Assembly (NCBI RefSeq): GCF_015624425.1
Contig: NZ_CP049919.1
Span: 4,712,001-4,776,000, forward strand
DNA: 64,000 nucleotides
Direction: 5' to 3'
DNA from: Roseateles sp. DAIF2
GTDB taxonomy: Bacteria; Pseudomonadota; Gammaproteobacteria; Burkholderiales; Burkholderiaceae_C
In this document: piece by piece, positions 24,576-32,098 of the stretch
How the letters are laid out: each line of letters starts with the position of its first letter
Position numbering within the stretch: the first letter of the stretch is position 1
The notes under the pieces: generated by a model
Databases searched by the model: none
Told to the model about the DNA's origin: nothing
What the model saw: only the letters and a program-made list of their open reading frames with translations
Position numbers and translations under genes: made by a program

Positions 24576-26198
24576 ATGACCCGCTCCGCACGCCCGCAAG
24601 ACCTGGGCTTCTTTGCCTACCATGGCCTCTGGGCGCCGGGCATACGCCTGTTCCGCAATCTGCGCTTCGCCAGCAAGGCGCTGCTGATTTCCGCCTGCTT
24701 CGCGCTGCCGATGGTGGCGCTGATCGTCTGGCAGCTGCAGGGCGCCGCCGCCGATGCCCTGCAGGCGCGCCAGGACGCGACCCGCCAGCATGTCGAGGTG
24801 GCGCATGGCGTGCTGCGCTGGGCCCATGGCCTGGAGGGTGGCGGCATGGCACGCGAGGAGGCCCAGGCCCTGGCCCGCAAGACGGTGGCCGGCCTGCGCT
24901 ACGACGGCCAGGAGTATTTCTGGATCAATGACATGCAGCCGCGGGTCGTCATGCACCCGATCCGGCCCGAGCTGGACGGCCAGGACGCCGGCGGCATCAA
25001 GGACCCGAACGGCCTGCGCCTGTTCCAGGCCTTCGTCGACCTGGTGCGCCGCGAGGGCCAGGGCTTTGTCGGCTATCAATGGCCCAAGCCGGGCAGCGCC
25101 GAGCCGGTGGACAAGCTCTCCTATGTGAAGGGCTTTGAGCCCTGGGGCTGGATCATCGGCACCGGCATCTATGTCGACGACCTGCGCGCACAGACGCGCC
25201 GCCATGCGCTGCAGGTGGCCCTGGTGGTCGGGCTGGCCCTGCTGGTGGCCGGCTATTTCTTCATCAGCTTCTACAAGGTGATGGAGGGCGGCCTGAACGA
25301 GACCCGGCGCCATCTGCACGCGATGACCGAGGGTGACCTGACCACCTCGCCCTCGCCCTGGGGCCGCGACGAGGCGGCCCAGCTGATGCGCGATCTGCAT
25401 GCGATGCAGCAGTCGCTGCGCCGGATGGTACTGAGCGTGCGCCATTCCAGCGACGCGATCGTGCGCAGCAGCGAGGAGATCGCCAGCGGGGCGCTGGACC
25501 TGTCGGCCCGCACCGAGCAGGCCGCGGCCAGCCTGGAGCAGTCGGCCGCCTCGATGGAGCAGATCGCCGCCACGATGCACAGCAGCACTGAGCACACCCA
25601 TGAGGCCTCCAGCCTGGCGCGTGGCAATGCCGGCACCGCGGCCGACGGCGGGCGCGTGATGCAGGAGGTGGTGCAGACCATGGAGGGCATACGCACGGCC
25701 TCGACCCGCATCGCGGACATCATCGGCACGATCGATGGCATCGCCTTCCAGACCAATATCCTGGCCTTGAACGCCGCGGTCGAGGCCGCGCGCGCCGGCG
25801 AACAGGGTCGCGGCTTCGCGGTGGTAGCCGGCGAGGTGCGCAGCCTGGCCCAGCGCAGCGCCACCGCGGCGCGCGAGATCAAGGCCCTGATCGGCGGCAG
25901 CGTCGAGCGGGTCGAGAGCGGCACCGCCATCGTGCAGCGCGCCGGCGGCACCATCGCCCAGATCGTCAGCGGTTCGCAGCGGGTGGACCAGCTGCTGGGC
26001 GAGGTGGCCCGCGGCGCACGCGAGCAGAGCCAGGGCATCGCCCAGATCGGGCAGGCGGTGCAGGAGCTGGACCGCAACACCCAGCAGAACGCGGCCCTGG
26101 TGGAGCAGACCGCGGCCGCCGCGGCCTCGATGAAGCGCCAGGCCGATGCGCTGGCGACCGAGGTCTCGCGCTTCCAGCTGCCGGCTCGGCCGCATTGA
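24576..26198 (+). CDS. Methyl-accepting chemotaxis protein with Cache sensor
   Basis: A 540-residue chemoreceptor. TM1 is about residues 34-55. A periplasmic single-Cache domain (about 60-210) has the hallmark Y-F-W-I-N-D-M-Q-P-R-V-V-M-H-P and G-W-I-I-G-T-G-I-Y. TM2 is about 213-235, followed by HAMP and the signalling coiled coil with hairpin tip [16 protein letters not shown] near residue 390. sCache_2 receptors commonly sense small organic acids. No C-terminal CheR-binding pentapeptide is present. The gene is divergent from the esterase over a 246-bp region in which I found no convincing promoter. Confidence 0.93.
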   Translation: MTRSARPQDLGFFAYHGLWAPGIRLFRNLRFASKALLISACFALPMVALIVWQLQGAAADALQARQDATRQHVEVAHGVLRWAHGLEGGGMAREEAQALARKTVAGLRYDGQEYFWINDMQPRVVMHPIRPELDGQDAGGIKDPNGLRLFQAFVDLVRREGQGFVGYQWPKPGSAEPVDKLSYVKGFEPWGWIIGTGIYVDDLRAQTRRHALQVALVVGLALLVAGYFFISFYKVMEGGLNETRRHLHAMTEGDLTTSPSPWGRDEAAQLMRDLHAMQQSLRRMVLSVRHSSDAIVRSSEEIASGALDLSARTEQAAASLEQSAASMEQIAATMHSSTEHTHEASSLARGNAGTAADGGRVMQEVVQTMEGIRTASTRIADIIGTIDGIAFQTNILALNAAVEAARAGEQGRGFAVVAGEVRSLAQRSATAAREIKALIGGSVERVESGTAIVQRAGGTIAQIVSGSQRVDQLLGEVARGAREQSQGIAQIGQAVQELDRNTQQNAALVEQTAAAAASMKRQADALATEVSRFQLPARPH

Positions 26199-26255
26199 TG
26201 ATTTAGGCGCGCGCCCCGAAAGCGCGGGGCGCGCTGGCAGGGATAATCCCGCCCC

Positions 26256-26888
26256 ATGTCCCTTGCCGAATTCACCGGCCTATTCCTGGCCTGGCTGGCG
26301 CGCCTGATCACCGGCGCACAAGGCCACTGGAAGGGCTGCCCGCCGATCGCGGAACAGCGCATCTACTTCGCCAACCACCAGAGCCACTTCGATTGGGTGC
26401 TGATCTGGGCCGCCCTGCCGGCCGAGCTGCGCGCCCGCACGCGGCCGATCGCCGCGCGCGACTACTGGACCGGCAGCCGGCTCAAGACCTGGCTCACCTC
26501 GGCGGTGTTCAACGCGATCTATGTCTCTCGCACCCGCTCGAGCCCCGAGGAGGATCCGCTGGAACCGCTGGTCGAGGCGCTGGCCGCCGGCGATTCGCTG
26601 GTGATCTTTCCCGAGGGGACCCGCTCCAACAAGGGTGACCCGCAGGCCTTCAAGGCCGGCCTGTTCCATCTGGCGCAGCAGTTCCCCGAGGTGCGCCTGA
26701 TCCCGACCTGGATCGACAATGTGCAGCGCGTGATGCCCAAGGGCGAGGTCGTGCCGGTGCCTATCCTGTGCACCGTCACCTTCGGCGAGCCGCTGGCACC
26801 GCCCGGGCCCGAGGAGGACAAGCGCGCCTTCCTGGAACGCGCGCGCGCCGCGGTGATGGCGCAACGTCCCATCGGGGGCGGCGCATGA
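26256..26888 (+). CDS. Lysophospholipid / 1-acylglycerol-3-phosphate acyltransferase
   Basis: A 210-residue PlsC-superfamily acyltransferase. The catalytic H-x4-D is H41-Q-S-H-F-D46, and the glycerolipid-binding motif F-P-E-G-T-R-S lies at 118-124. An N-terminal hydrophobic segment anchors it to the membrane. Its stop overlaps the start of the CDP-diacylglycerol synthase gene (ATGA at 26885-26888), so phosphatidic acid formation and its activation to CDP-DAG are coupled. It is shorter than typical PlsC, like the accessory acyltransferases found beside cdsA in Burkholderiales. Confidence 0.88.
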   Translation: MSLAEFTGLFLAWLARLITGAQGHWKGCPPIAEQRIYFANHQSHFDWVLIWAALPAELRARTRPIAARDYWTGSRLKTWLTSAVFNAIYVSRTRSSPEEDPLEPLVEALAAGDSLVIFPEGTRSNKGDPQAFKAGLFHLAQQFPEVRLIPTWIDNVQRVMPKGEVVPVPILCTVTFGEPLAPPGPEEDKRAFLERARAAVMAQRPIGGGA

Positions 26889-27871
26889 GGTCGCTGCGTC
26901 TGATGAGCGCGAGCGACCAGATCGCGCTGCTGTTCCTGATCCTGTTCGGCCTGCTGGTGCTGATCACCCTGGGCGGCTTCCTGCTGTCGCTGCGCAGCGT
27001 CGAGGCGCAGCGCAGCCAGCGCTCGACCGACAACTGGCGCCAGTTCAAGCGCGACCTGAAGGCGATCTGGGTCGGCTCCTGCATGTTCTGGGCCGCCTGG
27101 GTCTCGGGGCCGATCGGCGCCACCTTGCTGTTCGGCGTGCTGTCCTTTCTGGCGCTGCGCGAGTTCATCACCCTGATGCACACGCGCCGCGCCGACCACC
27201 GCAGCCTGATCCTGGCCTTCTTCGCGATCCTGCCGCTGCAATATGTGCTGGTGGGCACGCGCCACTTCGACCTGTTCTCGGTGCTGATCCCGGTCTACGG
27301 CTTCGTCGCTATTCCCGTGGCCAGCGCGCTGGCCGACGATCCGCAGCGCTTCCTGGAGCGCAATGCCAAGATCCAGTGGGGCATCATGGTCTGCATCTAC
27401 GGTCTCTCGCATGCGCCGGCCCTGCTGCTGCTGGACTTCAAGGGCTACCAGGGCCGCGGCGCCTTCCTGCTGTTCTTCATGGTGTTCGTGGTCGGCATCG
27501 CGCAGATCGTGCAGGAGGCGGCCAGCCGCTCGCTGCGGCGCCGGCCGGTGGCGCGCCGCATCAGCCGCAGCTTCTCGCTGCGCGCCTGGTGGCTGGGCCT
27601 GGCCGCCGCGGCCGTCTGCGGCACCCTGCTGTACTGGATCACGCCCTTCAAGGCCGGCCAGGCCCTGGTGATGGCGGTGATCGCCGCCGCCGCCGGCACC
27701 CTGGGCGGCCTGGTGATGAAGGCGCTCAAGCGCGACGCCGGTGTGATCTACTGGGGCAACCGCAGCTCGATCACCGGCGCGGTTGGCCTGCTGGACCGCA
27801 TCGCGGTGCTGTGCTTCGCGGCCCCGGTGTTCTTCCATTCCGTGCGCTGGTACTTCAAGTTGGATCTCTGA
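26885..27871 (+). CDS. cdsA: Phosphatidate cytidylyltransferase (CDP-diacylglycerol synthase)
   Basis: A 328-residue polytopic membrane enzyme making CDP-DAG from phosphatidic acid and CTP. It has about eight hydrophobic helices. Conserved C-terminal residues lie around G-T-L-G-G-L-V-M-K-A-L-K-R-D-A-G-V, with a second conserved stretch S-S-I-T-G-A-V-G-L-L-D-R, which fits the family signature although the first Asp-rich part is relaxed. Its start overlaps the acyltransferase stop. Its stop overlaps the ATG of a truncated ruvC-like frame (TGATG at 27869-27873), which looks like the ancestral cdsA-ruvC junction. Confidence 0.85.
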   Translation: MRSLRLMSASDQIALLFLILFGLLVLITLGGFLLSLRSVEAQRSQRSTDNWRQFKRDLKAIWVGSCMFWAAWVSGPIGATLLFGVLSFLALREFITLMHTRRADHRSLILAFFAILPLQYVLVGTRHFDLFSVLIPVYGFVAIPVASALADDPQRFLERNAKIQWGIMVCIYGLSHAPALLLLDFKGYQGRGAFLLFFMVFVVGIAQIVQEAASRSLRRRPVARRISRSFSLRAWWLGLAAAAVCGTLLYWITPFKAGQALVMAVIAAAAGTLGGLVMKALKRDAGVIYWGNRSSITGAVGLLDRIAVLCFAAPVFFHSVRWYFKLDL

Positions 27872-28026
27872 TGCGAATTCTTGGCATCGACCCGGGTCTG
27901 CAGACCACCGGCTTTAGCTGCGGCCCGGCGCTGGCGCGCCTTCACATTCGCGATGCGAATGTGAGCCTGCGCAGAACCCCTATCAATGCCAACAACCCGC
28001 GAGGTCTTCGACCATGCGTATCCTAG
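27871..28026 (+). pseudogene. Truncated duplicate of the ruvC 5' end running into an inserted element
   Basis: An open frame of 51 codons. Its first 15 residues are identical to the first 15 of RuvC ([15 protein letters not shown]), but nine codons differ, all synonymously (9 of 45 nt). From 27916 it runs into a 62-nt two-hairpin element and then unrelated sequence. It stops at 28024-28026, inside the true ruvC, overlapping it by 13 nt. Its ATG overlaps the cdsA stop. It may preserve translational coupling between cdsA and ruvC. It is annotated as a broken copy and is not claimed to make a working protein. Confidence 0.85.
27916..27977 (+). repeat. Two-hairpin element, ruvC copy
   Basis: A 62-nt unit that also occurs at 62292-62353. 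Shared blocks are GCTRCGGCCCG at the left, TTCAC before the second hairpin, and TGAGCCTGCGC-M-GAA at the right. The main stem here is perfect: TCACATTCGC (27942-27951) pairs with GCGAATGTGA (27955-27964) around GAT. The first, smaller hairpin is GGCGC/GCGCC. The element sits between the truncated ruvC copy and the intact gene. It lies entirely within the 51-codon frame and causes no stop in it. Confidence 0.75.
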
Positions 28027-28571
28027 GCATCGACCCCGGCTTGCAGACAACGGGGTTTGGCGTCATCGATGCCGATGGCCCGCGCCTGGCCTATGTGGCC
28101 AGCGGCACGATCAAGACCACCGGCGCCCAGGGCGCGGCGATCGGTGACCTGCCGGGGCGGCTGAAGATCCTGTTCGACGGCATCCGCGAGGTCCATGCGC
28201 GCTACCAGCCGCAATGCGCGGCGGTCGAGATCGTGTTCGTCAACGTGAACCCGCAATCGACCCTGCTGCTGGGCCAGGCCCGCGGCGCGGCGCTGACGGC
28301 CCTGGTTTCCTGCGAGCTGCCGGTCAGCGAATACACCGCGCTGCAGATGAAGAAGGCCATCGTCGGCCATGGCCACGCGAAGAAGGAGCAGATCCAGATG
28401 ATGGTGCAGCGCCTGCTGAACCTGCCCGGCGAGCCTGGCAAGGACGCCGCCGACGCGCTGGGCATCGCGATCATGCATGCCCATGCGCGCGTCTCCTTCG
28501 AGGCGATGAGCCGCAACACCACGCTGCAGCGCAAGCAGCATGCGCAGTTCCGCGGCGGGCGGACCTACTGA
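28014..28571 (+). CDS. ruvC: Crossover junction endodeoxyribonuclease RuvC
   Basis: A 185-residue Holliday-junction resolvase. The four metal-binding acids are Asp7 (L-G-I-D-P-G), Glu72 (A-A-V-E-I-V-F), Asp144 and Asp147 (K-D-A-A-D-A-L). GAGGT at 28000-28004 gives it a ribosome site. The first 15 codons use codons rare in this genome (CTA, TTG, ACA, ACG, GGG), unlike the rest of the gene. Just upstream lies a truncated second copy of this 5' end. ruvA and ruvB, often next to ruvC in Burkholderiales, are not downstream; an endonuclease V-like gene converges instead. Confidence 0.97.
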   Translation: MRILGIDPGLQTTGFGVIDADGPRLAYVASGTIKTTGAQGAAIGDLPGRLKILFDGIREVHARYQPQCAAVEIVFVNVNPQSTLLLGQARGAALTALVSCELPVSEYTALQMKKAIVGHGHAKKEQIQMMVQRLLNLPGEPGKDAADALGIAIMHAHARVSFEAMSRNTTLQRKQHAQFRGGRTY

Positions 28572-28613
28572 ACCGCCAACCCTCGACGGCTCGACTGAGC
28601 GTCGGGCCGCCCT

Positions 28614-29120
28614 TCAGTCCCGGTTCTTCGCCAGGCGGGCCACGAGCTTCAGGAGCGTAGGGATGCGCTTCCTGCCATGCATCGAGCGCAGGCGCACCTT
28701 GGCCGCGCCGATGTCGATGCCCGCGCAGGTCACGAGCAGCGGCGCCGTTTCCTCTTCCCGCATGACCTCGTATTGCGACGACAGGCCGGGCCGGGCCGTC
28801 TTCGACACCCCGACGACGGGCGTGTTCCCGCCCAGCGCCTGGAACAGGTGCTGACCCAGACCCGGCGTCTGCTCGGCATCGAGGTGGACAAAACCGTCGA
28901 TCAGGATCAGCTCGGGCTCCAGGCGGTGTTCGCGCAGCAGCTGCATCACGCAGGGCAGCACGCGCAGGTCGAGCTCGCCGGGCTTCGCTACCTTCTTCTC
29001 GACCTCGGCGATAGGCGAGAGATAAGTCTTCTCAGCCTCCGGGGCGTCCCAGGCCTCGAAAGCCACGCCGGCGGCCATGGCTTGCGCCCCCTCGAAATGA
29101 ACAGCGACTGCGAGTTTCAT
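28614..29120 (-). CDS. Endonuclease V-like protein with key catalytic positions changed
   Basis: A 168-residue protein resembling the short branch of endonuclease V (deoxyinosine 3' endonuclease). The core L-I-L-I-D-G-F-V-H-L-D, the G-L-G-x-H-L segment, V-V-G-V-S-K-T and the C-terminal G-R-K-R-I-P-T-L-L-K all fit. The first catalytic strand, normally V-D-V-D-Y/S, reads V-A-V-H-F here. The E of the expected R-E-L-P motif is V (R-V-L-P). The second Asp (I-D-G) and the Lys (V-S-K) remain. By eye, two of the metal-binding acids are missing, so the protein may bind rather than cut DNA or RNA. It converges with ruvC. Confidence 0.62.
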   Translation of the reverse strand: MKLAVAVHFEGAQAMAAGVAFEAWDAPEAEKTYLSPIAEVEKKVAKPGELDLRVLPCVMQLLREHRLEPELILIDGFVHLDAEQTPGLGQHLFQALGGNTPVVGVSKTARPGLSSQYEVMREEETAPLLVTCAGIDIGAAKVRLRSMHGRKRIPTLLKLVARLAKNRD

Positions 29121-29243
29121 GCGGCGGGATTATGAAGCGCGCCATCCGCTGGCTTGCCCCGCCAAGCAAGATCGCATAGCCTGCGGCGGCCGGCGCCGTC
29201 CGGCAGGTCAAGCCGCCGCGCAGGAAGAACAGATAGGAACCCC

Positions 29244-29846
29244 ATGGCCCCCGTCATCGTCGATCCCGGCAAAGTCCACGAGTTCAAGAATGCCGAGAGC
29301 TTCTACCAGTGGCTGGGCCGGCATCACGACCGGGAAACCGAGGTCTGGATCAAGATCCACAAGCTGGCTTCGGGGCTGGCCTCGATCACGCCGATCGAGG
29401 CGATCGACGTCGCCCTGTGCTGGGGCTGGATCGACGCCATCCGCAAGGGGCTGGACGAGCAGAGCTATCTGCAGCGCTACACGCCGCGCCGCAGCCGCAG
29501 CATCTGGAGCCAGATCAATGTCGACAATGTCGCGCGCCTGATCGCGGCGGGCCGGATGACCGAGCATGGGCTGCGACAGGTCGAGGCGGCCAAGGCCGAC
29601 GGGCGCTGGGACCGCGCCTACGCCGGCAGCAAGAACATGCAGATGCCCGAGGATCTGCAGGCCGCGATCGATGCCGAGCCCGCGGCTCGGGCCATGCTGG
29701 CCCGGCTCACTGCGCAGAACCGCTTCGCGCTGGCATCACGCGTGCACAACCTGAAGGCCGCGGCCGGTCGCGAGCGCAAGATCGCGAGCTTCGTCGAGAT
29801 GCTCAAGCGCGGGGAGACGATCTACCCGCAGGGCAAGCAGAAATAA
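29244..29846 (+). CDS. YdeI/OmpD-associated family protein
   Basis: A 200-residue cytoplasmic protein of the YdeI family (YdhG/YjbR-related alpha-beta fold). Family marks are F-x-x-W-L-G-x-x-H, E-V-W-I-K-I-H-K, E-A-I-D-V-A-L-C-W-G-W-I-D and Y-L-Q-R-Y-T-P-R-R-S-R-S-I-W-S. The tail (N-R-F-A-L-A-S-R-V-H-N-L-K-A-A-A-G-R-E-R-K-I) completes the usual length. Members are linked to envelope-stress or bacteriocin tolerance in some bacteria, but the molecular role is not known. The ATG at 29244 has AGGAAC just upstream. It is flanked by unrelated genes. Confidence 0.8.
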   Translation: MAPVIVDPGKVHEFKNAESFYQWLGRHHDRETEVWIKIHKLASGLASITPIEAIDVALCWGWIDAIRKGLDEQSYLQRYTPRRSRSIWSQINVDNVARLIAAGRMTEHGLRQVEAAKADGRWDRAYAGSKNMQMPEDLQAAIDAEPAARAMLARLTAQNRFALASRVHNLKAAAGRERKIASFVEMLKRGETIYPQGKQK

Positions 29847-29855
29847 GCCCCTGCC

Positions 29856-30266
29856 TCAGGCCGCTGCCTTGAGCAGCCCCAGCACGCGCACATGCGCGGC
29901 GGCCAGCTCCGGCGAGGCGTCGAAATGGGCGATATAGGCCAGGGAAAAGGCATCGTCCTCGCGCGTGCGGTCCAGGCCTAGCAGCTGCTGCAGGCGCGCG
30001 CCCACGACGACCGGCGTCGCTTCCGGCGCGGCGCCCTCCAGCGCCTCGTCCAGCAGCACGATCAGGCGGTTCAGCGGCTCCAGCCAGCGCATCTCGTCCG
30101 AGAAGGCCACCAGCTGCAGGAAGTCGCCCGCGCTCTGGGCGCCATGCAGCTTCTCGTAACGGCGCCGCTCCAGCTCGAGCAGCTGGCGGTGCAGGTCCAG
30201 CAGGGCCTGACGCAGGGCCTGGCAGCGCTGCGTCAGCAGCTGTGGGGTCGATTGGGGGTCGGACAT
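29856..30266 (-). CDS. Hypothetical helical protein
   Basis: A 136-residue protein I do not recognise. It is almost all helix: Gln/Leu/Arg-rich heptads at residues 10-45 (Q-R-C-Q-A-L-R-Q-A-L-L-D-L-H-R-Q-L-L-E-L-E-R-R-R-Y-E-K), a middle W-L-E-P-L-N-R-L-I-V-L-L-D-E-A-L, and a short helical end. There is no signal peptide or membrane segment. The start at 30266 follows AGGAGC at a good distance; the frame is open further upstream but without such a site. It converges with the YdeI-like gene, 9 bp apart. Confidence 0.6.
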   Translation of the reverse strand: MSDPQSTPQLLTQRCQALRQALLDLHRQLLELERRRYEKLHGAQSAGDFLQLVAFSDEMRWLEPLNRLIVLLDEALEGAAPEATPVVVGARLQQLLGLDRTREDDAFSLAYIAHFDASPELAAAHVRVLGLLKAAA

Positions 30267-30417
30267 GGGTTTCGCTCCTGGTGGCTTGGATGATGGTGAC
30301 GGTTGCTGGCGCCGATTCTGCCCCGCGGCGACGGGGCGATGCGACACGCGTACCATCGGGAACAGCGCGCGGCCTCCCCCTCCCCGCCCTCACCCGCACG
30401 CCAGGAGCAGTCCCACC

Positions 30418-31032
30418 ATGTTCGGCATTTCCGACTACGGCGCCTTCGTCGCCGCCATCATCGTCTTCCTGCTGATTCCCGGCCCGGGCAATCTGGCACT
30501 GATCTCGTCTACCGGCAAGGGGGGCTTCAAGGGCGGGCTGGCCGCTACCCTGGGCCTGATCGTCGGCGACCAGGTGCTGATGTGGCTGGCGGTGGCCGGC
30601 GTCGCGGCGCTGCTGGCGACCTCGCCGCGCCTGTTCGCCGGCGTGCAATGGCTGGGCGCGGCCTACCTGGCCTGGCTGGGCTGGCGCATGTTGCGCGCCC
30701 GGCCGGGCGAGGGGCCGGTGCTGCAGATCCGGCCGCGCCAGTATTTCCAGCAGGCCCTGATCATCACCCTGCTGAACCCCAAGGCCATCGTGTTCTACAT
30801 GGCCTTCTTCCCGCTCTTCGTCGATCCGGCGCGGCACCAGGGCCTGATCAGCTTCGGCGCGATGGCCGCGACGATCGCGGTGCTGACCCTGGCCTATGGC
30901 CTGATCGTCGCGCTGCTGACCCTGCGCCTGGCCGATCGCCTGCGCAACAGCCCGCGCCTGAGCCAGGCGCTGGAGAAGCTGGCCGGCACGGTGCTGATCG
31001 GCTTCGGCCTGAAGCTGGCGCTATCGCGCTGA
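30418..31032 (+). CDS. LysE/RhtB-family amino-acid exporter
   Basis: A 204-residue inner-membrane protein with six predicted helices. The family signature is P-G-P-G-N-L-A-L-I near residue 21 and the central L-L-N-P-K-A-I-V-F-Y-M-A-F-F-P-L-F-V at about 118-135. The N terminus (I-S-D-Y-G-A-F-V-A-A-I) is usual for RhtB-type exporters of homoserine, threonine or similar. AGGAGC at 30403-30408 is the ribosome site. No adjacent regulator of the LysG type is seen. Confidence 0.9.
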   Translation: MFGISDYGAFVAAIIVFLLIPGPGNLALISSTGKGGFKGGLAATLGLIVGDQVLMWLAVAGVAALLATSPRLFAGVQWLGAAYLAWLGWRMLRARPGEGPVLQIRPRQYFQQALIITLLNPKAIVFYMAFFPLFVDPARHQGLISFGAMAATIAVLTLAYGLIVALLTLRLADRLRNSPRLSQALEKLAGTVLIGFGLKLALSR

Positions 31033-31055
31033 ACTGAATTTTTTCGGCGCAGCAT

Positions 31056-31084
31056 GGAATAAAGCGCCTCGTCCCGGTGTTCAT
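31056..31084 (+). promoter_or_regulatory. Candidate ECF-sigma promoter for the lipoprotein / sigma / anti-sigma operon
   Basis: GGAATAA at 31056-31062 followed after 14 nt by GTGTTCAT at 31077-31084 resembles the GGAAT-type -35 and short -10 of ECF-controlled autoregulated genes. It lies 27 bp before the lipoprotein gene, which heads the operon that encodes an ECF sigma factor. AAGGAG at 31099-31104 is the ribosome site. Confidence 0.4.
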
Positions 31085-31110
31085 GCAGGGTCATACCCCC
31101 AAGGAGACCC

Positions 31111-31524
31111 ATGATGATCCGTTCCTCCAAGCGACTCCTGCACCGCGGCGCCCTGCTGCTGACGGTCCTGGCCCTGGCCGCCTGCGCCGGCATGCAGCCA
31201 GAGAAAAAGCCTGCCGCGCCGGCGATGGCCGACAACGGCGCCCTGGTCGGCCCGAGCAAGATGACGCTCTACACCTTCGACCGCGACAACGCCGGCTCCG
31301 GCAAGAGCGTCTGCAACGGCCCCTGCGCCACCAACTGGCCGCCGCTGATGGTCGCGCGGGCCGAGGACAAGGCGCAGGGCGACTGGAGCATCGTGCTGCG
31401 CGACGACGGCAGCCGCCAATGGGCCTACAAGGGCCGGCCGCTGTACTACTGGGTCAAGGACCAGAAGCCCGGCGACCGCACCGGCGACGGCGTCAACCAG
31501 GTCTGGCGCACCGCTACGCCCTGA
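31111..31524 (+). CDS. COG4315-type secreted-repeat lipoprotein
   Basis: A 137-residue lipoprotein with lipobox L-A-A-C (Cys about 25). The mature part has the repeat found in predicted secreted lipoproteins of unknown role: M-T-L-Y-T-F-D-R-D-N-x-G-x-G-K-S-V-C-N-G-P-C-A-x-N-W-P-P, then R-Q-W-A-Y-K-G-R-P-L-Y-Y-W-V-K-D-x-K-P-G-D. The pair of Cys in C-N-G-P-C may form a disulfide or bind a ligand. It is followed 24 nt later by an ECF sigma gene and then its anti-sigma factor. This gene order recurs in Burkholderiales, so the lipoprotein is probably a target of that sigma factor. Confidence 0.85.
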   Translation: MMIRSSKRLLHRGALLLTVLALAACAGMQPEKKPAAPAMADNGALVGPSKMTLYTFDRDNAGSGKSVCNGPCATNWPPLMVARAEDKAQGDWSIVLRDDGSRQWAYKGRPLYYWVKDQKPGDRTGDGVNQVWRTATP

Positions 31525-31548
31525 GCCGGCGCATCACTCCCTGCTCCC

Positions 31549-32079
31549 ATGATCCTCGACGAGGCCCTGCCGCATCTGCCGCGCCTGCGCCGCCATGCGC
31601 GGCTCCTGACCGGCGATGCGGCGCGCGCCGACGATCTGCTGCAGGACACGCTGGAGCGCGCGCTGCTGAAGGCCGCCCTGTGGCGGCCCGAGCTGGGCGG
31701 GCCAGACCGGGGTCAGGCCTTGCGCGCCTGGCTGCTGAGCCTGATGCACCGGCTGTTCCTGAACCAGCTGCGCGACGAGCGCCGCCATGCGCATGAGGAA
31801 TTCGACGATGCGCTGCATGGCGGCGCTAGCGCGCAGGACAACGCGCTGCCGCTGCGCCTGGACCTGGAGAAGGCGCTGGCCGCGCTGCCGGCCGCGGGAC
31901 GCGAGGTGCTGCTGCTGGTCTGCGTCGAGGAGCTCAGCTACGAGGAGGCGGCCCGGGTGCTGGACCTGCCGCTGGGCACGGTAATGTCGCGCCTGTCGCG
32001 CGCCCGCGAGCGGCTGCGCCAGCTGATGCAGGAGCAACCCCTGCAGCGCGCGCCGGCCGCGCTGCGGGTGATCAAGTGA
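31549..32079 (+). CDS. ECF-family RNA polymerase sigma factor
   Basis: A 176-residue sigma-70-family factor. Region 2 is at residues 12-75 (L-R-R-H-A-R-L-L-T-G-D-A-A-R-A-D-D-L-L-Q-D-T-L-E-R-A-L). Region 4 is at 105-160 (L-P-A-A-G-R-E-V-L-L-L-V-C-V-E-E-L-S-Y-E-E-A-A-R-V-L-D-L-P-L-G-T-V-M-S-R-L-S-R-A-R). Region 3 is absent, as in all ECF factors. The gene lies between the lipoprotein and a membrane anti-sigma gene 20 nt downstream. The signal is unknown. Confidence 0.93.
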   Translation: MILDEALPHLPRLRRHARLLTGDAARADDLLQDTLERALLKAALWRPELGGPDRGQALRAWLLSLMHRLFLNQLRDERRHAHEEFDDALHGGASAQDNALPLRLDLEKALAALPAAGREVLLLVCVEELSYEEAARVLDLPLGTVMSRLSRARERLRQLMQEQPLQRAPAALRVIK

Positions 32080-32098
32080 GCACCGCCGCATCCCCATC

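Noticed and set aside
28572..28613. Inverted repeats between ruvC and the endonuclease V-like gene as a terminator
   Set aside because: The stems are short and imperfect, and there is no T-run on either strand.
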